From assembly GCF_030816235.1 (NCBI RefSeq), contig NZ_JAUSXT010000001.1, positions 3,162,001 to 3,226,000 on the forward strand: a stretch of DNA of 64,000 nt, given 5' to 3'. This DNA comes from Microbacterium sp. W4I4. Lineage in GTDB: Bacteria; Actinomycetota; Actinomycetes; Actinomycetales; Microbacteriaceae. The notes beneath the pieces are model-generated. The model did no database searches, was not told the origin of the DNA, and worked only from the letters and a program-made list of their open reading frames with translations. This document shows positions 51,549-60,642 of the stretch, piece after piece. The position numbers were made by a program, and so were the translations under genes. Within the stretch, counting starts at the first letter, position 1. Each line of letters opens with the position of its first letter.

Positions 51549-51594
51549 TTGCAACGTGTGCAAACATCCGCTAGCTTTTGCATACGATGGCAAA
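51549..51594. promoter_or_regulatory. two LacI operators in the LacI/importer intergenic region
   Basis: TTGCAACGTGTGCAA (51549-51563) is identical in reverse to the operator before the secreted enzyme. A second, looser copy TTTGCATACGATGGCAAA (51577-51594) lies 28 bp on. Paired half-sites TTGCA/TGCAA around a central CG are typical for LacI proteins and could allow looping and autoregulation. Confidence 0.8.
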
Positions 51595-51676
51595 TGTGCT
51601 GGCCCGTCAGCGTGGCATCCATCCACCCACACATCACGATCCACCCACACATCACGCACCACACAAGGGAGTGTCC

Positions 51677-53044
51677 ATGAACCGCACAACGACACAGTCG
51701 GGTGTCCGCCTCCTGGCGGTCGGCACCGTCGCCGCCACCGCGCTGGCGCTCACCGCCTGCGGCCCCGGCGTCACGTCCGGCTCGAGCGATGACGAGGCAT
51801 CCGACCGCTTGCAGGCGCCGACCTCGACGCAGCCCGAGGGAGAGATCACCATCTGGGATCGCTCGGGCGACCTGTACGAGGTCTTCGACTCCGTCATCGA
51901 CGACTTCAACAAGAAGTACCCCGGCATCACCGTGCACCACGAGGCCGTCGACATCAACGCGAAACTTCAGAACACGCTCATCACCGGCACCGACGTCCCC
52001 GACGGCGTGTTCCTCGACGACGCGCTCGTCGGCAGCTACTCCGATCACCTCTGGGACCTCAGCGACGTGCTCGAGCCCTATCTCGCCGACATCGCGCCGC
52101 AGAAGATCGACGCGACGACGGTCGGCGGCGGAATCTACGGCGTGCCCTACGACCTCAACCCCGGACTGCTCTACTACAACGCCGCCGCGCTGGAAGCCGC
52201 AGGCATCGACGCGACCTCGATCGAGACCTACGACGATCTGCTCGAGGCTGCCCGCGACTATCAGGCCGCGAAACCCGGATCACATCCGATCCACCTGGAG
52301 CAGAGCGCCTTCCTCGGTCAGCTGCAGCTCGAGATGTACGCCAGCCAGCTGGGCACGTCGCTCGCGAACGCCGATGGTGAGCTGCGTCTGGACAGCCCCG
52401 AGTACACGCAGATCCTTACCTTCCTCGACACCGTGCAGACGGAAGGGCTGGGAACCCGCGCCGAATACCTGAGCCCGACGGACATCGCCGAGCTCGAGAA
52501 CGGCAACCAGGTGTTCTACCCGTGGGCCATCTGGTTCGACTTCGCACCGCAGCAGCTGCTGCCGGAGACGAGCGGTGACTGGCGTGCCATGGAGCTTCCG
52601 GCCTGGGAGTCCGGCGGTGCTCGCAGCGGCGCGATGGGCGGATCCTCGTTCGTCCTGCCGAAGGACGGCGAGAACTCCGAGCTGGCCTGGCTGTTCTACG
52701 AGTTCCTCATGTACGACGAGACCGGATACAACGCGGTCTGGGGAGTCAACGACATCTACCCGGCGGGGCTGAACACATCCATCCCTGCCTACCTGCCCGC
52801 CGCCGACCCGGCCAAGCCCCTCTTCCAACCCCTTGACGCACTGGGCGGACAGGACCTGTGGGAGGTCGCGACCACCGCAGGCGCGCAGATCCCGAGCGGC
52901 TCGTCGATCCCGGCCTGGTGGAACGGAGCCGTGGACTACCTCGGCAACGACATCCAGAAGATGCTGGACGGCGATCTCGCTCCGGCCGAGGTCATCAGCA
53001 GTTCGACCGAAGGCATCCAGACCAACCTCATCGACAGGCAGTGA
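51677..53044 (+). CDS. CUT1 extracellular solute-binding lipoprotein
   Basis: A 455-aa binding protein with signal sequence and lipobox LTAC (Cys about residue 28). EITIWDRSGDLYEVF begins the mature fold, and NPGLLYYNAAALEAAGID is typical of family 1 sugar-binding proteins. It is the first gene of an importer-GH2 operon, after two LacI operators. Given the secreted arabinanase-like enzyme and the intracellular GH2, an oligosaccharide is the likely ligand. Confidence 0.9.
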   Translation: MNRTTTQSGVRLLAVGTVAATALALTACGPGVTSGSSDDEASDRLQAPTSTQPEGEITIWDRSGDLYEVFDSVIDDFNKKYPGITVHHEAVDINAKLQNTLITGTDVPDGVFLDDALVGSYSDHLWDLSDVLEPYLADIAPQKIDATTVGGGIYGVPYDLNPGLLYYNAAALEAAGIDATSIETYDDLLEAARDYQAAKPGSHPIHLEQSAFLGQLQLEMYASQLGTSLANADGELRLDSPEYTQILTFLDTVQTEGLGTRAEYLSPTDIAELENGNQVFYPWAIWFDFAPQQLLPETSGDWRAMELPAWESGGARSGAMGGSSFVLPKDGENSELAWLFYEFLMYDETGYNAVWGVNDIYPAGLNTSIPAYLPAADPAKPLFQPLDALGGQDLWEVATTAGAQIPSGSSIPAWWNGAVDYLGNDIQKMLDGDLAPAEVISSSTEGIQTNLIDRQ

Positions 53045-53057
53045 CGGACCGACCCGC

Positions 53058-53975
53058 ATGACGACCCCGACCCTCCACCCCGCGGTGCCGCAGCTCGGCC
53101 GCCGTTCGAGTGCCGCGAAGCTGAAACGACGCTCAGCGCCGTACCTCTTCGTCCTCCCGTTCATCGTGATCTTCCTCGCGTTCAGCGTGTACCCGCTGAT
53201 CTTCACCGCGCGACTGAGCTTCACGAACTGGCACGGCTCCGGCGCCGCGGAGTGGGTGGGCTGGGGAAACTACACATATCTGCTCACCAGCGAGGCCTTC
53301 TGGAACTCGCTCGCCAACTCGGCGGTGCTCTGGCTGCTGATCCTTCCGATCCAGATCGTTCTCTCGGTCGTGGTCGCCGTGCTGCTGAACTCCGCGAAGC
53401 TGAGACTGCGCGGCCTCTACCGGGTCGCGTTCATCGTCCCGTTCGTCACACCGCTGGTTGCTGTCGCGCAGATCTGGGTCGTGCTGTTCGATCAGCAGTA
53501 CGGCGCCATCAATGCCGTCCTCGGCACGTTCGGACTGCCCGACATCGGCTGGCTCACGACGAGTGCGTGGTCCAAGCCCACCCTGGCGCTGCTGTTCCTG
53601 TGGAAGACCACGGGCTTCATCGTCATCATCGTGCTCTCCGGGCTGCAGTCCATCGACAACTCGATCTACGAGGCCGCCGAGATCGACGGGGCCTCCCGGC
53701 TGCGGCAGTTATGGAGCATCACGGTACCGCTGCTGCGCCGCACGATCATGTTCGCGGTGGTGCTGCAGACCCTGGCCGTGTTCCAGATGTTCGCCGAGCC
53801 GTTCGTCGTCACGCAGGGCGGCCCGTACAACTCGACGACCACGGCGGGCTACTACCTCTACAACCACATCACGCGGGGCGACCTGGGCACGGGAGCCGCC
53901 AACTCGTTCCTGCTCGTCATCCTCGTGCTGGTGCTCTCGCTGTTCTTCGTACGCCTGCTGAGGGCAAAGGACTGA
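53058..53975 (+). CDS. CUT1 sugar ABC importer permease, MalF type
   Basis: A 305-aa permease with first helix YLFVLPFIVIFLAFSVYPLI, an EAA loop SIYEAAEIDGASRLRQLWSI near residue 215 and the MalF-type GGPYNSTTTAGYYLY. ATG 53058 follows the binding-protein stop by 13 bp. It pairs with the permease encoded 2 bp downstream. Confidence 0.9.
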   Translation: MTTPTLHPAVPQLGRRSSAAKLKRRSAPYLFVLPFIVIFLAFSVYPLIFTARLSFTNWHGSGAAEWVGWGNYTYLLTSEAFWNSLANSAVLWLLILPIQIVLSVVVAVLLNSAKLRLRGLYRVAFIVPFVTPLVAVAQIWVVLFDQQYGAINAVLGTFGLPDIGWLTTSAWSKPTLALLFLWKTTGFIVIIVLSGLQSIDNSIYEAAEIDGASRLRQLWSITVPLLRRTIMFAVVLQTLAVFQMFAEPFVVTQGGPYNSTTTAGYYLYNHITRGDLGTGAANSFLLVILVLVLSLFFVRLLRAKD

Positions 53976-53977
53976 TC

Positions 53978-54892
53978 ATGACCGACACCCTCATCCGCAC
54001 GATTCCGGAGATCGCGGTGCCCATCGCGCCCCGCCGCCGAAGGGAGAGCGGCGCCGGCCTGCGGACCGGCTCGCACGTGTTCCTCATGCTGCTGCTGATC
54101 GCGTTCCTCGCGCCCGTCGCCTGGGCCGTCGTCTCCTCGTTCAAGCAGCCCAACGACATCATCCGCGATCCGCTGGGCTTCGATCCGTCCACGTTCACGC
54201 TCGATAACTTCACCGCGATGTTCCAGGACGTGCCCATCGCACTCGGATTCCTCAACACCGGAATCGTGCTGGTCGTGAAGGGCGGCATCACGCTGTTCTT
54301 CGCACCGCTGGCCGCCTACGCCTTCGCCAAGTATCAGTTCGTCGGCAAGGACCTGATCTTCGGAACCGTGCTCATCACCCTGATGCTGCCGACGATCGTG
54401 CTCATCATCCCGCTGCTTCTGGAGATGAAGGCCCTCGGCTGGGTCAACACCTATCAGGCCCTCATCCTGCCGGGTGCGATCGACGCCTTCGCGATCTTCT
54501 GGATGCGACAGGTCATCAGCGCGGTGCCCGACGAATTGCTCGACGCTGCGCGCGTGGACGGATGCAGCGAGTTCGGGATCTTCTGGCGCGTGATCGTCCC
54601 CGTCATCCGTCCCGGCCTCGCCGGCCTCGCCGTGCTGACGATCATGAACATCTACAACGACTTCGTCTGGCCGGTGATCGTCGCCAGCTCGGAACGGATG
54701 GCCACCCTCCAGGTCGTCCTGTCCACACTCGCTCAGAACATCACCGGGAACCGGATCGGCGCGGACTACGCCACCGTCACCGGTGAGCTCCTGGCTGCGA
54801 GTTCCATCGCCCTCATCCCCCTGCTGGTGCTTTTCATCCTGCTCCAGCGTCACTTCATCAACGGCATCCTCGCCGGCAGCGTGAAAGGCTGA
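53978..54892 (+). CDS. CUT1 sugar ABC importer permease, MalG type
   Basis: A 304-aa permease with an EAA loop ELLDAARVDGCSEFGIFWRVIVP near residue 190 and the C-terminal ILAGSVKG of MalG proteins. Only two bases separate it from the MalF-type gene and two from the GH2 gene, so the three are one tight transcription unit. No ATPase is encoded here. Confidence 0.9.
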   Translation: MTDTLIRTIPEIAVPIAPRRRRESGAGLRTGSHVFLMLLLIAFLAPVAWAVVSSFKQPNDIIRDPLGFDPSTFTLDNFTAMFQDVPIALGFLNTGIVLVVKGGITLFFAPLAAYAFAKYQFVGKDLIFGTVLITLMLPTIVLIIPLLLEMKALGWVNTYQALILPGAIDAFAIFWMRQVISAVPDELLDAARVDGCSEFGIFWRVIVPVIRPGLAGLAVLTIMNIYNDFVWPVIVASSERMATLQVVLSTLAQNITGNRIGADYATVTGELLAASSIALIPLLVLFILLQRHFINGILAGSVKG

Positions 54893-54894
54893 AC

Positions 54895-56976
54895 GTGTCG
54901 CTATCCACCACCCTCCCGTCCCTGCGAACCACTGACCAGGAGGTGATCCCTCGCCCGGAGTATCCCCGGCCCGATGTCGACCGGTCGGCGCGCTGGCTGA
55001 GTCTCAACGGTCTCTGGGACTTCGACTTCGAGGACGAGACCCACGCCATCACGGTGCCCTTCGCCTGGGAGACCACGGCATCAGGAATCGGCCGGACCTG
55101 GCTCGAGCGCGCTGTCTACCGCAGGCACGTGACGGCGCCGGCCGAGTGGACCGGCAGACGGATCGTCCTGAACTTCGGCGCTGTCCACCACCGCGCGACC
55201 GTGCGGATCGACGGCACTCTGGTCGGCGAGCACGTCGGCGGCCATGACTCCTTCGAGCTCGACGTGACTGACTTCCTGGTTCCCGGCGTCGAGTCGGAGC
55301 TGTCGGTCGACGTCGAAGCTCCGGCCGACAAGCGCGAGATCGTGCACGGCAAGCAGCGCTCGATCCCGCGCGATGACTACGACGGCGTATCCTTCACGCC
55401 GACCTCCGGAATCTGGCAGCCGGTCTGGCTGGAGGCGCGCGGCCGCACCTATGCGCGGCTGATCTCGCTGCGCGGCGACAGTCTCACCGGCGTCGACATG
55501 CGCGTCGAGCTGAACGGCGACGCGCCCGCAGGAGCCGAGGTGCAGGCGCGCGTCGTCGGCACCGACTTCGCTGTCGCGCTGACCTCCGACGCCTCCGGCC
55601 GCGCCGAGGGCCGGATAGAGATCGCCGGGCCGCGCCTGTGGTCGCCTGCCGATCCGCACCTGTACCGCGTCGAGATCGTCGTCGGCGACGACGAGTACAC
55701 CGACACGACCGTCGCCACGGCCGGCCTGCGCCGCATCGAGGCGCGCGGCGAGGAGCTGTGGCTGAACGACTCGCGGCTCTATGTGCGCGGGGTGCTGGAC
55801 CAGGGCTACTGGCCCGACACCGGTCTCACCGCCCCGGATGCCGAGGCGCTGCGCCGCGACATCGCGCTGGCGCGGGAACTCGGATACAACCTCGTGCGCA
55901 AGCACCTGAAGTTCGAGGACCCGATCTGGCTGCACGAGGCCGATGTCACCGGAACCCTGGTGTGGGCGGAGCCTGCCTGCCCCAGTCGCTTTTCGGATGC
56001 TGCGGCCGCCGCCTTCGAGACGCAGATCCCCGCGATGGTCGAGCGCGACGGCAACCATCCCAGCATCGTGATCTGGGGCCTCTACAACGAGGAGTGGGGA
56101 CTGGACTGGGACATCCCGGGCAGCCCCGAGCGTGCCGAGGCGGCGAGTCGTGCGTACGATCTGCTGCGCGCCATCGACGACACCCGCCCCATCGTGGAGA
56201 ACTCCGGCTGGGCGCACGTGCGCAGCGACCTGGTCGACTGGCACTACTACGAGCCTGACATCGCCACGTGGAAGCAGGCCGTGGCTGATCTGGCATCCGG
56301 AGACCGCGAGACGTTCCCGGTGCGTCTGGGCCCCGACTTCACGGTCGACAAGTCTCTCTACGGGTCGGCGTCGTTCCCCCGTACGGGGGTTCCGATCCTC
56401 AACAGCGAGTACGGCGAGGGCTTCACCAGCCTTGAGCGCGCCTGGCACTTGCGGTGGGAGACGCAGGAGCTGCGCCGCCACGACCGCTACTCCGGGTACG
56501 TCTACACCGAGTTCTCGGACGTCGAGCACGAGTGCGCCGGTCTGCTGACCGCGGATCGGAAGTCCAAGGACTGGGGCGGATGCCGACCTGCCGACGTGAA
56601 CGCGGAGACGGTGCTCGTCCTCGATGTCATCCCCGCGCAGGCGGGGGCGGACCTGGCGACGCCGGTAGCCGGCTTCGAGCTCGGCGTCCGCGTGTCGCAT
56701 CATGGGACGGAGCCGCTGACGCTCGAGATCCGCAGCGCCTGGGTTCCGGCAGGAACGCCGACGGATGCGATCGTGGCCGCCACCGAGACGACTGAATCGG
56801 TCGAGGTGCAGCCGTTCCGGCTGTCGGCCGCACTGACGTTCGCTGTCGCCGAGCGTCAGGAGGCGGGCCGCCTGCTGATCTGGGCGGTCGACGACGCCGG
56901 CCGCATCGTGGCGCGCTCTTTCCTGGATGCGGCCGTGGTCGAGGCTCCGAACCGGCGAGGCGCGCGGACCGTTTGA
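54895..56976 (+). CDS. glycoside hydrolase family 2 enzyme
   Basis: A 693-aa cytoplasmic GH2 enzyme. Jelly-roll sugar-binding domain (about residues 30-180, with NGLWDFDFEDE), Ig-like domain (about 185-285), TIM barrel (about 290-600) with the acid/base Glu399 in GLYNEEWG and the nucleophile Glu505 in NSEYGEG, and a short C-terminal beta domain. It starts at GTG 54895. The family covers beta-galactosidases, glucuronidases, mannosidases and arabinosidases; the locus suggests hydrolysis of the imported oligosaccharide. A strong terminator follows. Confidence 0.88.
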   Translation: MSLSTTLPSLRTTDQEVIPRPEYPRPDVDRSARWLSLNGLWDFDFEDETHAITVPFAWETTASGIGRTWLERAVYRRHVTAPAEWTGRRIVLNFGAVHHRATVRIDGTLVGEHVGGHDSFELDVTDFLVPGVESELSVDVEAPADKREIVHGKQRSIPRDDYDGVSFTPTSGIWQPVWLEARGRTYARLISLRGDSLTGVDMRVELNGDAPAGAEVQARVVGTDFAVALTSDASGRAEGRIEIAGPRLWSPADPHLYRVEIVVGDDEYTDTTVATAGLRRIEARGEELWLNDSRLYVRGVLDQGYWPDTGLTAPDAEALRRDIALARELGYNLVRKHLKFEDPIWLHEADVTGTLVWAEPACPSRFSDAAAAAFETQIPAMVERDGNHPSIVIWGLYNEEWGLDWDIPGSPERAEAASRAYDLLRAIDDTRPIVENSGWAHVRSDLVDWHYYEPDIATWKQAVADLASGDRETFPVRLGPDFTVDKSLYGSASFPRTGVPILNSEYGEGFTSLERAWHLRWETQELRRHDRYSGYVYTEFSDVEHECAGLLTADRKSKDWGGCRPADVNAETVLVLDVIPAQAGADLATPVAGFELGVRVSHHGTEPLTLEIRSAWVPAGTPTDAIVAATETTESVEVQPFRLSAALTFAVAERQEAGRLLIWAVDDAGRIVARSFLDAAVVEAPNRRGARTV

Positions 56977-57011
56977 TTCGCCCCATCTGAAGCCCCCTGA
57001 CACGGAAAAGC

Positions 57012-57046
57012 CCCCCGCTGATCCCGGAGAACCGGGATCGCGGGGG
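57012..57046. terminator. strong bidirectional terminator after GH2 gene
   Basis: A long stem of CCCCGC and GATCCCGG paired with CCGGGATC and GCGGGG, with a loop AGAA, followed by TTTCTTCG. It ends the GH2 operon and probably the convergent minus-strand oxidoreductase operon. Part of it is identical to the terminator at 47294. Confidence 0.8.
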
Positions 57047-57085
57047 TTTCTTCGTCTGCCGGCGCGAGCCGAGAGATGCTGCGGG

Positions 57086-58495
57086 TCAGGCCCGGCCGTA
57101 GGTCTCGAGCAGGCGGAGCCAGATCTCGCTGATGGTCGGGTAAGCGGGAACCGCGTGCCAGAGCCGATTGATCGTGACCTCGCCGACGATCGCGATGGTC
57201 GCGGCGTGCAGCAGCTCCGCCGTGTCCTGGCCGACGAACGTGGCGCCCACGACGACATGACGGTCCTCGTCGACGACGAGCTTCGCGCGGCCGGTGTAGC
57301 CATCCGCGTGCAGCTTGGCGCCTGCGACGTAGCCCATGTTGTACTCCACGGCGCGCACGTTCAGGCCGCTCTCGAGAGCGGCGCGCTCGGTGAGCCCGAC
57401 GGCGGCGACCTCCGGGTCGGAGAACACCACGCGCGGAACCGCGACGTTGTCGGCGGTCGCGACGTGCTGCCCCCACGGAGCGTCGTCGACCGCTGCCCCG
57501 GTGAGTCGAGCGGCGATCGCCTCACCGGCCGCACGCGCCTGGTACTTGCCCTGGTGCGTGAGCAGCGCCCGGCCGTTGACGTCGCCGACGGCATAGAGCC
57601 AGTCGGTGCCGTCGACCCGCATCGTCTCGTCCACTGTGAAGGCGCCGTCCAGGTCGACCGTCTCAAGACCGAGTCCGTCGGTGCTGGGGCGGCGACCGGT
57701 GGAGACGATCAGCTCGTCAGCCTGGAGTGAGGTGCCGTCGTCCAGCGTGACGGTGACGATGCCGTCGGCGTCGCGCTTCACCTGAACGGGGGTGGCGCCG
57801 ATGCGCACATCGACTCCGTCCGCGGCGAGAGCGTTGGTGACGTACTTTCCGGCGAACGGCTCCTCGCGCTCGAGCAGAGCCGAGCGGGAGAGCATGGTCA
57901 CCTGGGAGCCCAGCGACGAGAAGGCGAAGGCCAACTCGGTGCCGGCCACACCGCCGCCGATGACGATGATGCGCTCGGGCACGCTGTCGGCGGAGGTCGC
58001 CTCGCGGGTGCCCCACGGTGCGGCATCAGCAAGTCCGGGAATCGGCGGGAACACGGGAACCGATCCGGTCGCGAGGGCGACTGCCTTTGCGGTGATCACG
58101 CGGTCTCCGACCTGGATCCGACCGGGGCCGACGAGGCGTCCGCGTCCGCGGATCAACTCGATCCCGGCGGACTTGACCCACGCGGCCTGGCCCTCGTCGC
58201 TCCAGCCGTCCGTGAAGGACGTGCGGCGAGCGAGAAGAGCGGATGCATCCACACTTCCGGTGACCGCCTCCTTGGCTCCTGCCAGACGACGGGCGGCGCG
58301 AAGAGCGTGACCGCTGCGCAGCAGCGCCTTGGAAGGCATGCACGCCCAGTAGGAGCACTCGCCTCCGACCAGCTCGTCCTCGATGATCGCGACGCGCACG
58401 CCGCGCTTGGTCGCGTAGTCAGCGACGTTCTCGCCGGTCGAACCGGCTCCGATGACGATGAGGTCGTAATCGGTGGTCTGCACCTGGCCGCTCAT
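57086..58495 (-). CDS. FAD-dependent pyridine nucleotide-disulfide oxidoreductase
   Basis: A 469-aa flavoprotein of the dihydrolipoamide dehydrogenase/mercuric reductase family. FAD-binding DLIVIGAGSTGENVA, the redox disulfide Cys47-SYWA-Cys52 followed by MPSKALLR, NAD-binding IIVIGGGVAGTELAFA, the second FAD motif LYAVGDVNG, and the C-terminal HAVPAYPTISEIWLRLLE with the His-Glu pair. The SYWA spacer marks a subgroup distinct from housekeeping Lpd. ATG 58495 overlaps the membrane-protein stop by 4 bp. A role in thiol or electrophile stress is inference. Confidence 0.88.
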   Translation of the reverse strand: MSGQVQTTDYDLIVIGAGSTGENVADYATKRGVRVAIIEDELVGGECSYWACMPSKALLRSGHALRAARRLAGAKEAVTGSVDASALLARRTSFTDGWSDEGQAAWVKSAGIELIRGRGRLVGPGRIQVGDRVITAKAVALATGSVPVFPPIPGLADAAPWGTREATSADSVPERIIVIGGGVAGTELAFAFSSLGSQVTMLSRSALLEREEPFAGKYVTNALAADGVDVRIGATPVQVKRDADGIVTVTLDDGTSLQADELIVSTGRRPSTDGLGLETVDLDGAFTVDETMRVDGTDWLYAVGDVNGRALLTHQGKYQARAAGEAIAARLTGAAVDDAPWGQHVATADNVAVPRVVFSDPEVAAVGLTERAALESGLNVRAVEYNMGYVAGAKLHADGYTGRAKLVVDEDRHVVVGATFVGQDTAELLHAATIAIVGEVTINRLWHAVPAYPTISEIWLRLLETYGRA

Positions 58496-59058
58496 CGTAC
58501 GTCCTTCCGGATGATGCTGCTGAGACGGATGGCCGAAACGAGGAAGAAGATCGCACCGAGTGTCGCGTAACCTGCGACGCCCACGATCCCCTGTGCTCCC
58601 TGAAGTCCCTGGATCACGAACGATGTGCCCGCGAACACGGAGATGCCGCCGCTGAGCATCTGCGGCACCTGGCCACCGGTGCGGCGGTTGCGGATGGCGG
58701 AGATCAGCTGCGGGATGCCTGCGCCGACGGCCCAGATGCCCCAGACGATGAGCGCGGCGGACGTGGAGAACGTCGATGCGACGCCGAGGGCGATGGCGAC
58801 GAGCACGCTGACGATGATGTTGACCCATTCGGATGCCGAGGACCGGTCCTTGGCGGGGTCGGCGCGCAGCTGCCAGAGCACCGCGCCCGCGTCGAAGAGC
58901 GGGTAGATGACGAGCAGAACGGTCAAGAGGGGGCCGGCGTTCATGGCGGCGATGACGAGCAGCACGGCCCAGACGACGGTGAACGCCGCCCTGATGAAGT
59001 ACAGCCGTCGCAGTGCACGGCTGAACGTCGGAGGGGAGACGGTGGTGGAAGTGGTCAT
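58492..59058 (-). CDS. HdeD/DUF308-like multi-pass membrane protein
   Basis: A 188-aa membrane protein with five or six hydrophobic helices in paired repeats (AAFTVVWAVLLVIAAM, VLLVIYPLFDAGAV, IIVSVLVAIALGVAS, LIVWGIWAVGAGIPQLISAI, ISVFAGTSFVIQG, ATLGAIFFLVSAI), the pattern of HdeD/DUF308 proteins. It is the first gene of an operon with the flavoprotein, divergent from a TetR regulator with an operator-like palindrome between them. Function in this family is poorly known; acid or membrane stress is possible. Confidence 0.72.
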   Translation of the reverse strand: MTTSTTVSPPTFSRALRRLYFIRAAFTVVWAVLLVIAAMNAGPLLTVLLVIYPLFDAGAVLWQLRADPAKDRSSASEWVNIIVSVLVAIALGVASTFSTSAALIVWGIWAVGAGIPQLISAIRNRRTGGQVPQMLSGGISVFAGTSFVIQGLQGAQGIVGVAGYATLGAIFFLVSAIRLSSIIRKDVR

Positions 59059-59083
59059 GAGGTTTCCTTACTGAGACAGGTTA

Positions 59084-59107
59084 TGTAGAGTAACTAGTAC
59101 GTCTACA
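59084..59107. promoter_or_regulatory. TetR-type operator between membrane-protein and TetR genes
   Basis: TGTAGA (59084-59089) and TCTACA (59102-59107) flank a centred ACTAGT in a 24-bp near-palindrome. It lies in the 108-bp divergent gap, so the TetR protein probably represses both its own gene and the oxidoreductase operon. Confidence 0.65.
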
Positions 59108-59166
59108 TGAAGAACCATAGACTGTTGTCATCGCTGGCGCAACCCAGCCCGACGCACGGAGTGAGA

Positions 59167-59763
59167 ATGCACGCTGACGGATCAGATCCCGAGAAGGCGC
59201 CCGCACGGCGCGGGGCTACGCGAGAGCGGATCCTCGACGCGGCGAACCAGCTCTTCTACAGCCAAGGCATCCGCGCGACCAGTGCCGACCGCATCATCGA
59301 GATGGTCGGCATCACCAAAGTGACCTTCTACCGGCACTTCCGCACCAAGGGTGATCTGGTCGTGGCGTACCTCGAGCAGCAGGCGGCCGCGGAGCGCGCC
59401 TGGATGGAGAGCGTCATCGAGAAGGGCGACCCGATCGGGTCGCTGCGCGCCTTCGCGACGAGCATCGGCGAGGCGAGCTGCCAGCCGGGCTTCCGCGGCT
59501 GCGCCTTCATCAACGCCGCCGCGGAGTTCGCGGATGCCGAGGACCCGGTGCGCATGACCGTCGACGCGCATCGCGCCTGGATGCTTCACAAGTTCGAGGG
59601 CGTCGCGCGAGAGGCTGCAGTGCGAGACGTGGCCGCCACCGCGCGTCAGCTGATGCTGCTGCGCGACGGTGCGATGGTCAACGGCTACCTCGGCGCACCC
59701 GAGGAGGTCGCCGCTTCGCTCGGCGCGGCGTTCACGTCGATCGTCGAGCCCGCGCGCAGCTGA
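59167..59763 (+). CDS. TetR/AcrR-family transcriptional regulator
   Basis: A 198-aa repressor. The HTH is RATSADRIIEMVGITKVTFYRHF followed by the TetR-typical KGDLVVAYL; the ligand-binding part contains SCQPGFRGCAFINAAAEF, a Cys-bearing segment found in a TetR subgroup that responds to electrophiles or thiol stress. I chose ATG 59167 (GGAG 5 nt upstream) because the alternative ATG 59107 lies inside the operator. Three bases separate it from the racemase gene. Confidence 0.88.
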   Translation: MHADGSDPEKAPARRGATRERILDAANQLFYSQGIRATSADRIIEMVGITKVTFYRHFRTKGDLVVAYLEQQAAAERAWMESVIEKGDPIGSLRAFATSIGEASCQPGFRGCAFINAAAEFADAEDPVRMTVDAHRAWMLHKFEGVAREAAVRDVAATARQLMLLRDGAMVNGYLGAPEEVAASLGAAFTSIVEPARS

Positions 59764-59765
59764 GC

Positions 59766-60473
59766 ATGAAGACCATCGGTGTGCTGGGAGGCATGAGCTG
59801 GGAGTCGTCGCTCGAGTGGTACCGCCGGGCGAACGAGCAGGTGCGCCGGCATCTGGGCGGCCACCATTCCGCGCGCATCCTGCTCGACTCCCTCGACTTC
59901 GCCGAGATCGAGGCCCTTCAGGCGGCGGGGGACTGGGATGCCGCGGGTGCGCTCCTGGCCGAGCACGCCCGCCGTCTCGAGCTCGGCGGGGCAGAGCTCA
60001 TCGTGCTGTGCACCAACACCATGCACCTCGTCGCCGACCGGATCGAGCAGGCCGTCGACGTCCCCTTCCTGCACATCGTCGACGTGACGGCGGATGCGGT
60101 GGTCGACGCGGGCGTCCGCCGCGTCGGACTGCTCGGCACTGCCTTCACCATGGAGGAGCCGTTCTACCGGGAGCGGCTGGAGGCCCGGGGCATCGAGGTG
60201 CTGATCCCGGATGCCGAGGATCGCGCCGTCGTGCACGCCGTGATCTACGACGAACTCGTGCACGGCGTCATCCGCCCGGAGTCACGAGACCGATACAGCC
60301 GGATCATCGATCGCCTCGCCGCACGCGGCGCTGAGGGAGTGATCCTCGGATGCACCGAGATCGAGCTGCTCATCTCCGCCGCGGACTCGTCGGTGCGGGT
60401 CTTCCCGACCACGGCGCTGCACGTGGATGCCGCGCTCGCCGCGGCCGGGGTCGGGCCGCAGACGGGGTCATGA
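59766..60473 (+). CDS. aspartate/glutamate racemase family protein
   Basis: A 235-aa cofactor-independent racemase-like enzyme. It has the two catalytic Cys motifs LCTNTMH (about residue 83) and LGCTEIEL (about residue 195), with GVLGGMSWESS at the N-terminus, the amino-acid racemase YgeA-like signature. It is close behind the TetR gene, probably co-transcribed. A hairpin (60480-60497, CGCGCCGA/TCGGCGCG) follows the stop and may end the unit. Confidence 0.87.
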   Translation: MKTIGVLGGMSWESSLEWYRRANEQVRRHLGGHHSARILLDSLDFAEIEALQAAGDWDAAGALLAEHARRLELGGAELIVLCTNTMHLVADRIEQAVDVPFLHIVDVTADAVVDAGVRRVGLLGTAFTMEEPFYRERLEARGIEVLIPDAEDRAVVHAVIYDELVHGVIRPESRDRYSRIIDRLAARGAEGVILGCTEIELLISAADSSVRVFPTTALHVDAALAAAGVGPQTGS

Positions 60474-60536
60474 CGATCGCGCGCCGAGATCGGCGCGGAC
60501 GAACTCGGGCTGCATAGGAGCATCCGGAGGAGGCTC

Positions 60537-60586
60537 TTGCTTCTTTCGTTCGTTCGATGCTTTAATGCTGTCGAACCGGTTCGACA
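60537..60586 (+). promoter_or_regulatory. promoter with perfect 18-bp LacI-type palindrome
   Basis: TTGCTT (60537-60542), 18-bp spacer and TTTAAT (60561-60566) form a promoter; the perfect palindrome TGTCGAACCGGTTCGACA (60569-60586) directly follows. The LacI-family gene that begins to appear at 63834 on the minus strand is a natural candidate regulator. Confidence 0.7.
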
Positions 60587-60642
60587 CTTTCGGCCGGAAT
60601 CAGCGCCCCCCGGCAACGGCTCGATCAATGGAGACGAAGCAG

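Noticed and set aside
55081..57303. 740-aa open frame on the minus strand over the GH2 gene
   Set aside because: Antisense shadow; the plus-strand frame has both GH2 catalytic glutamates, and this frame runs through a terminator.
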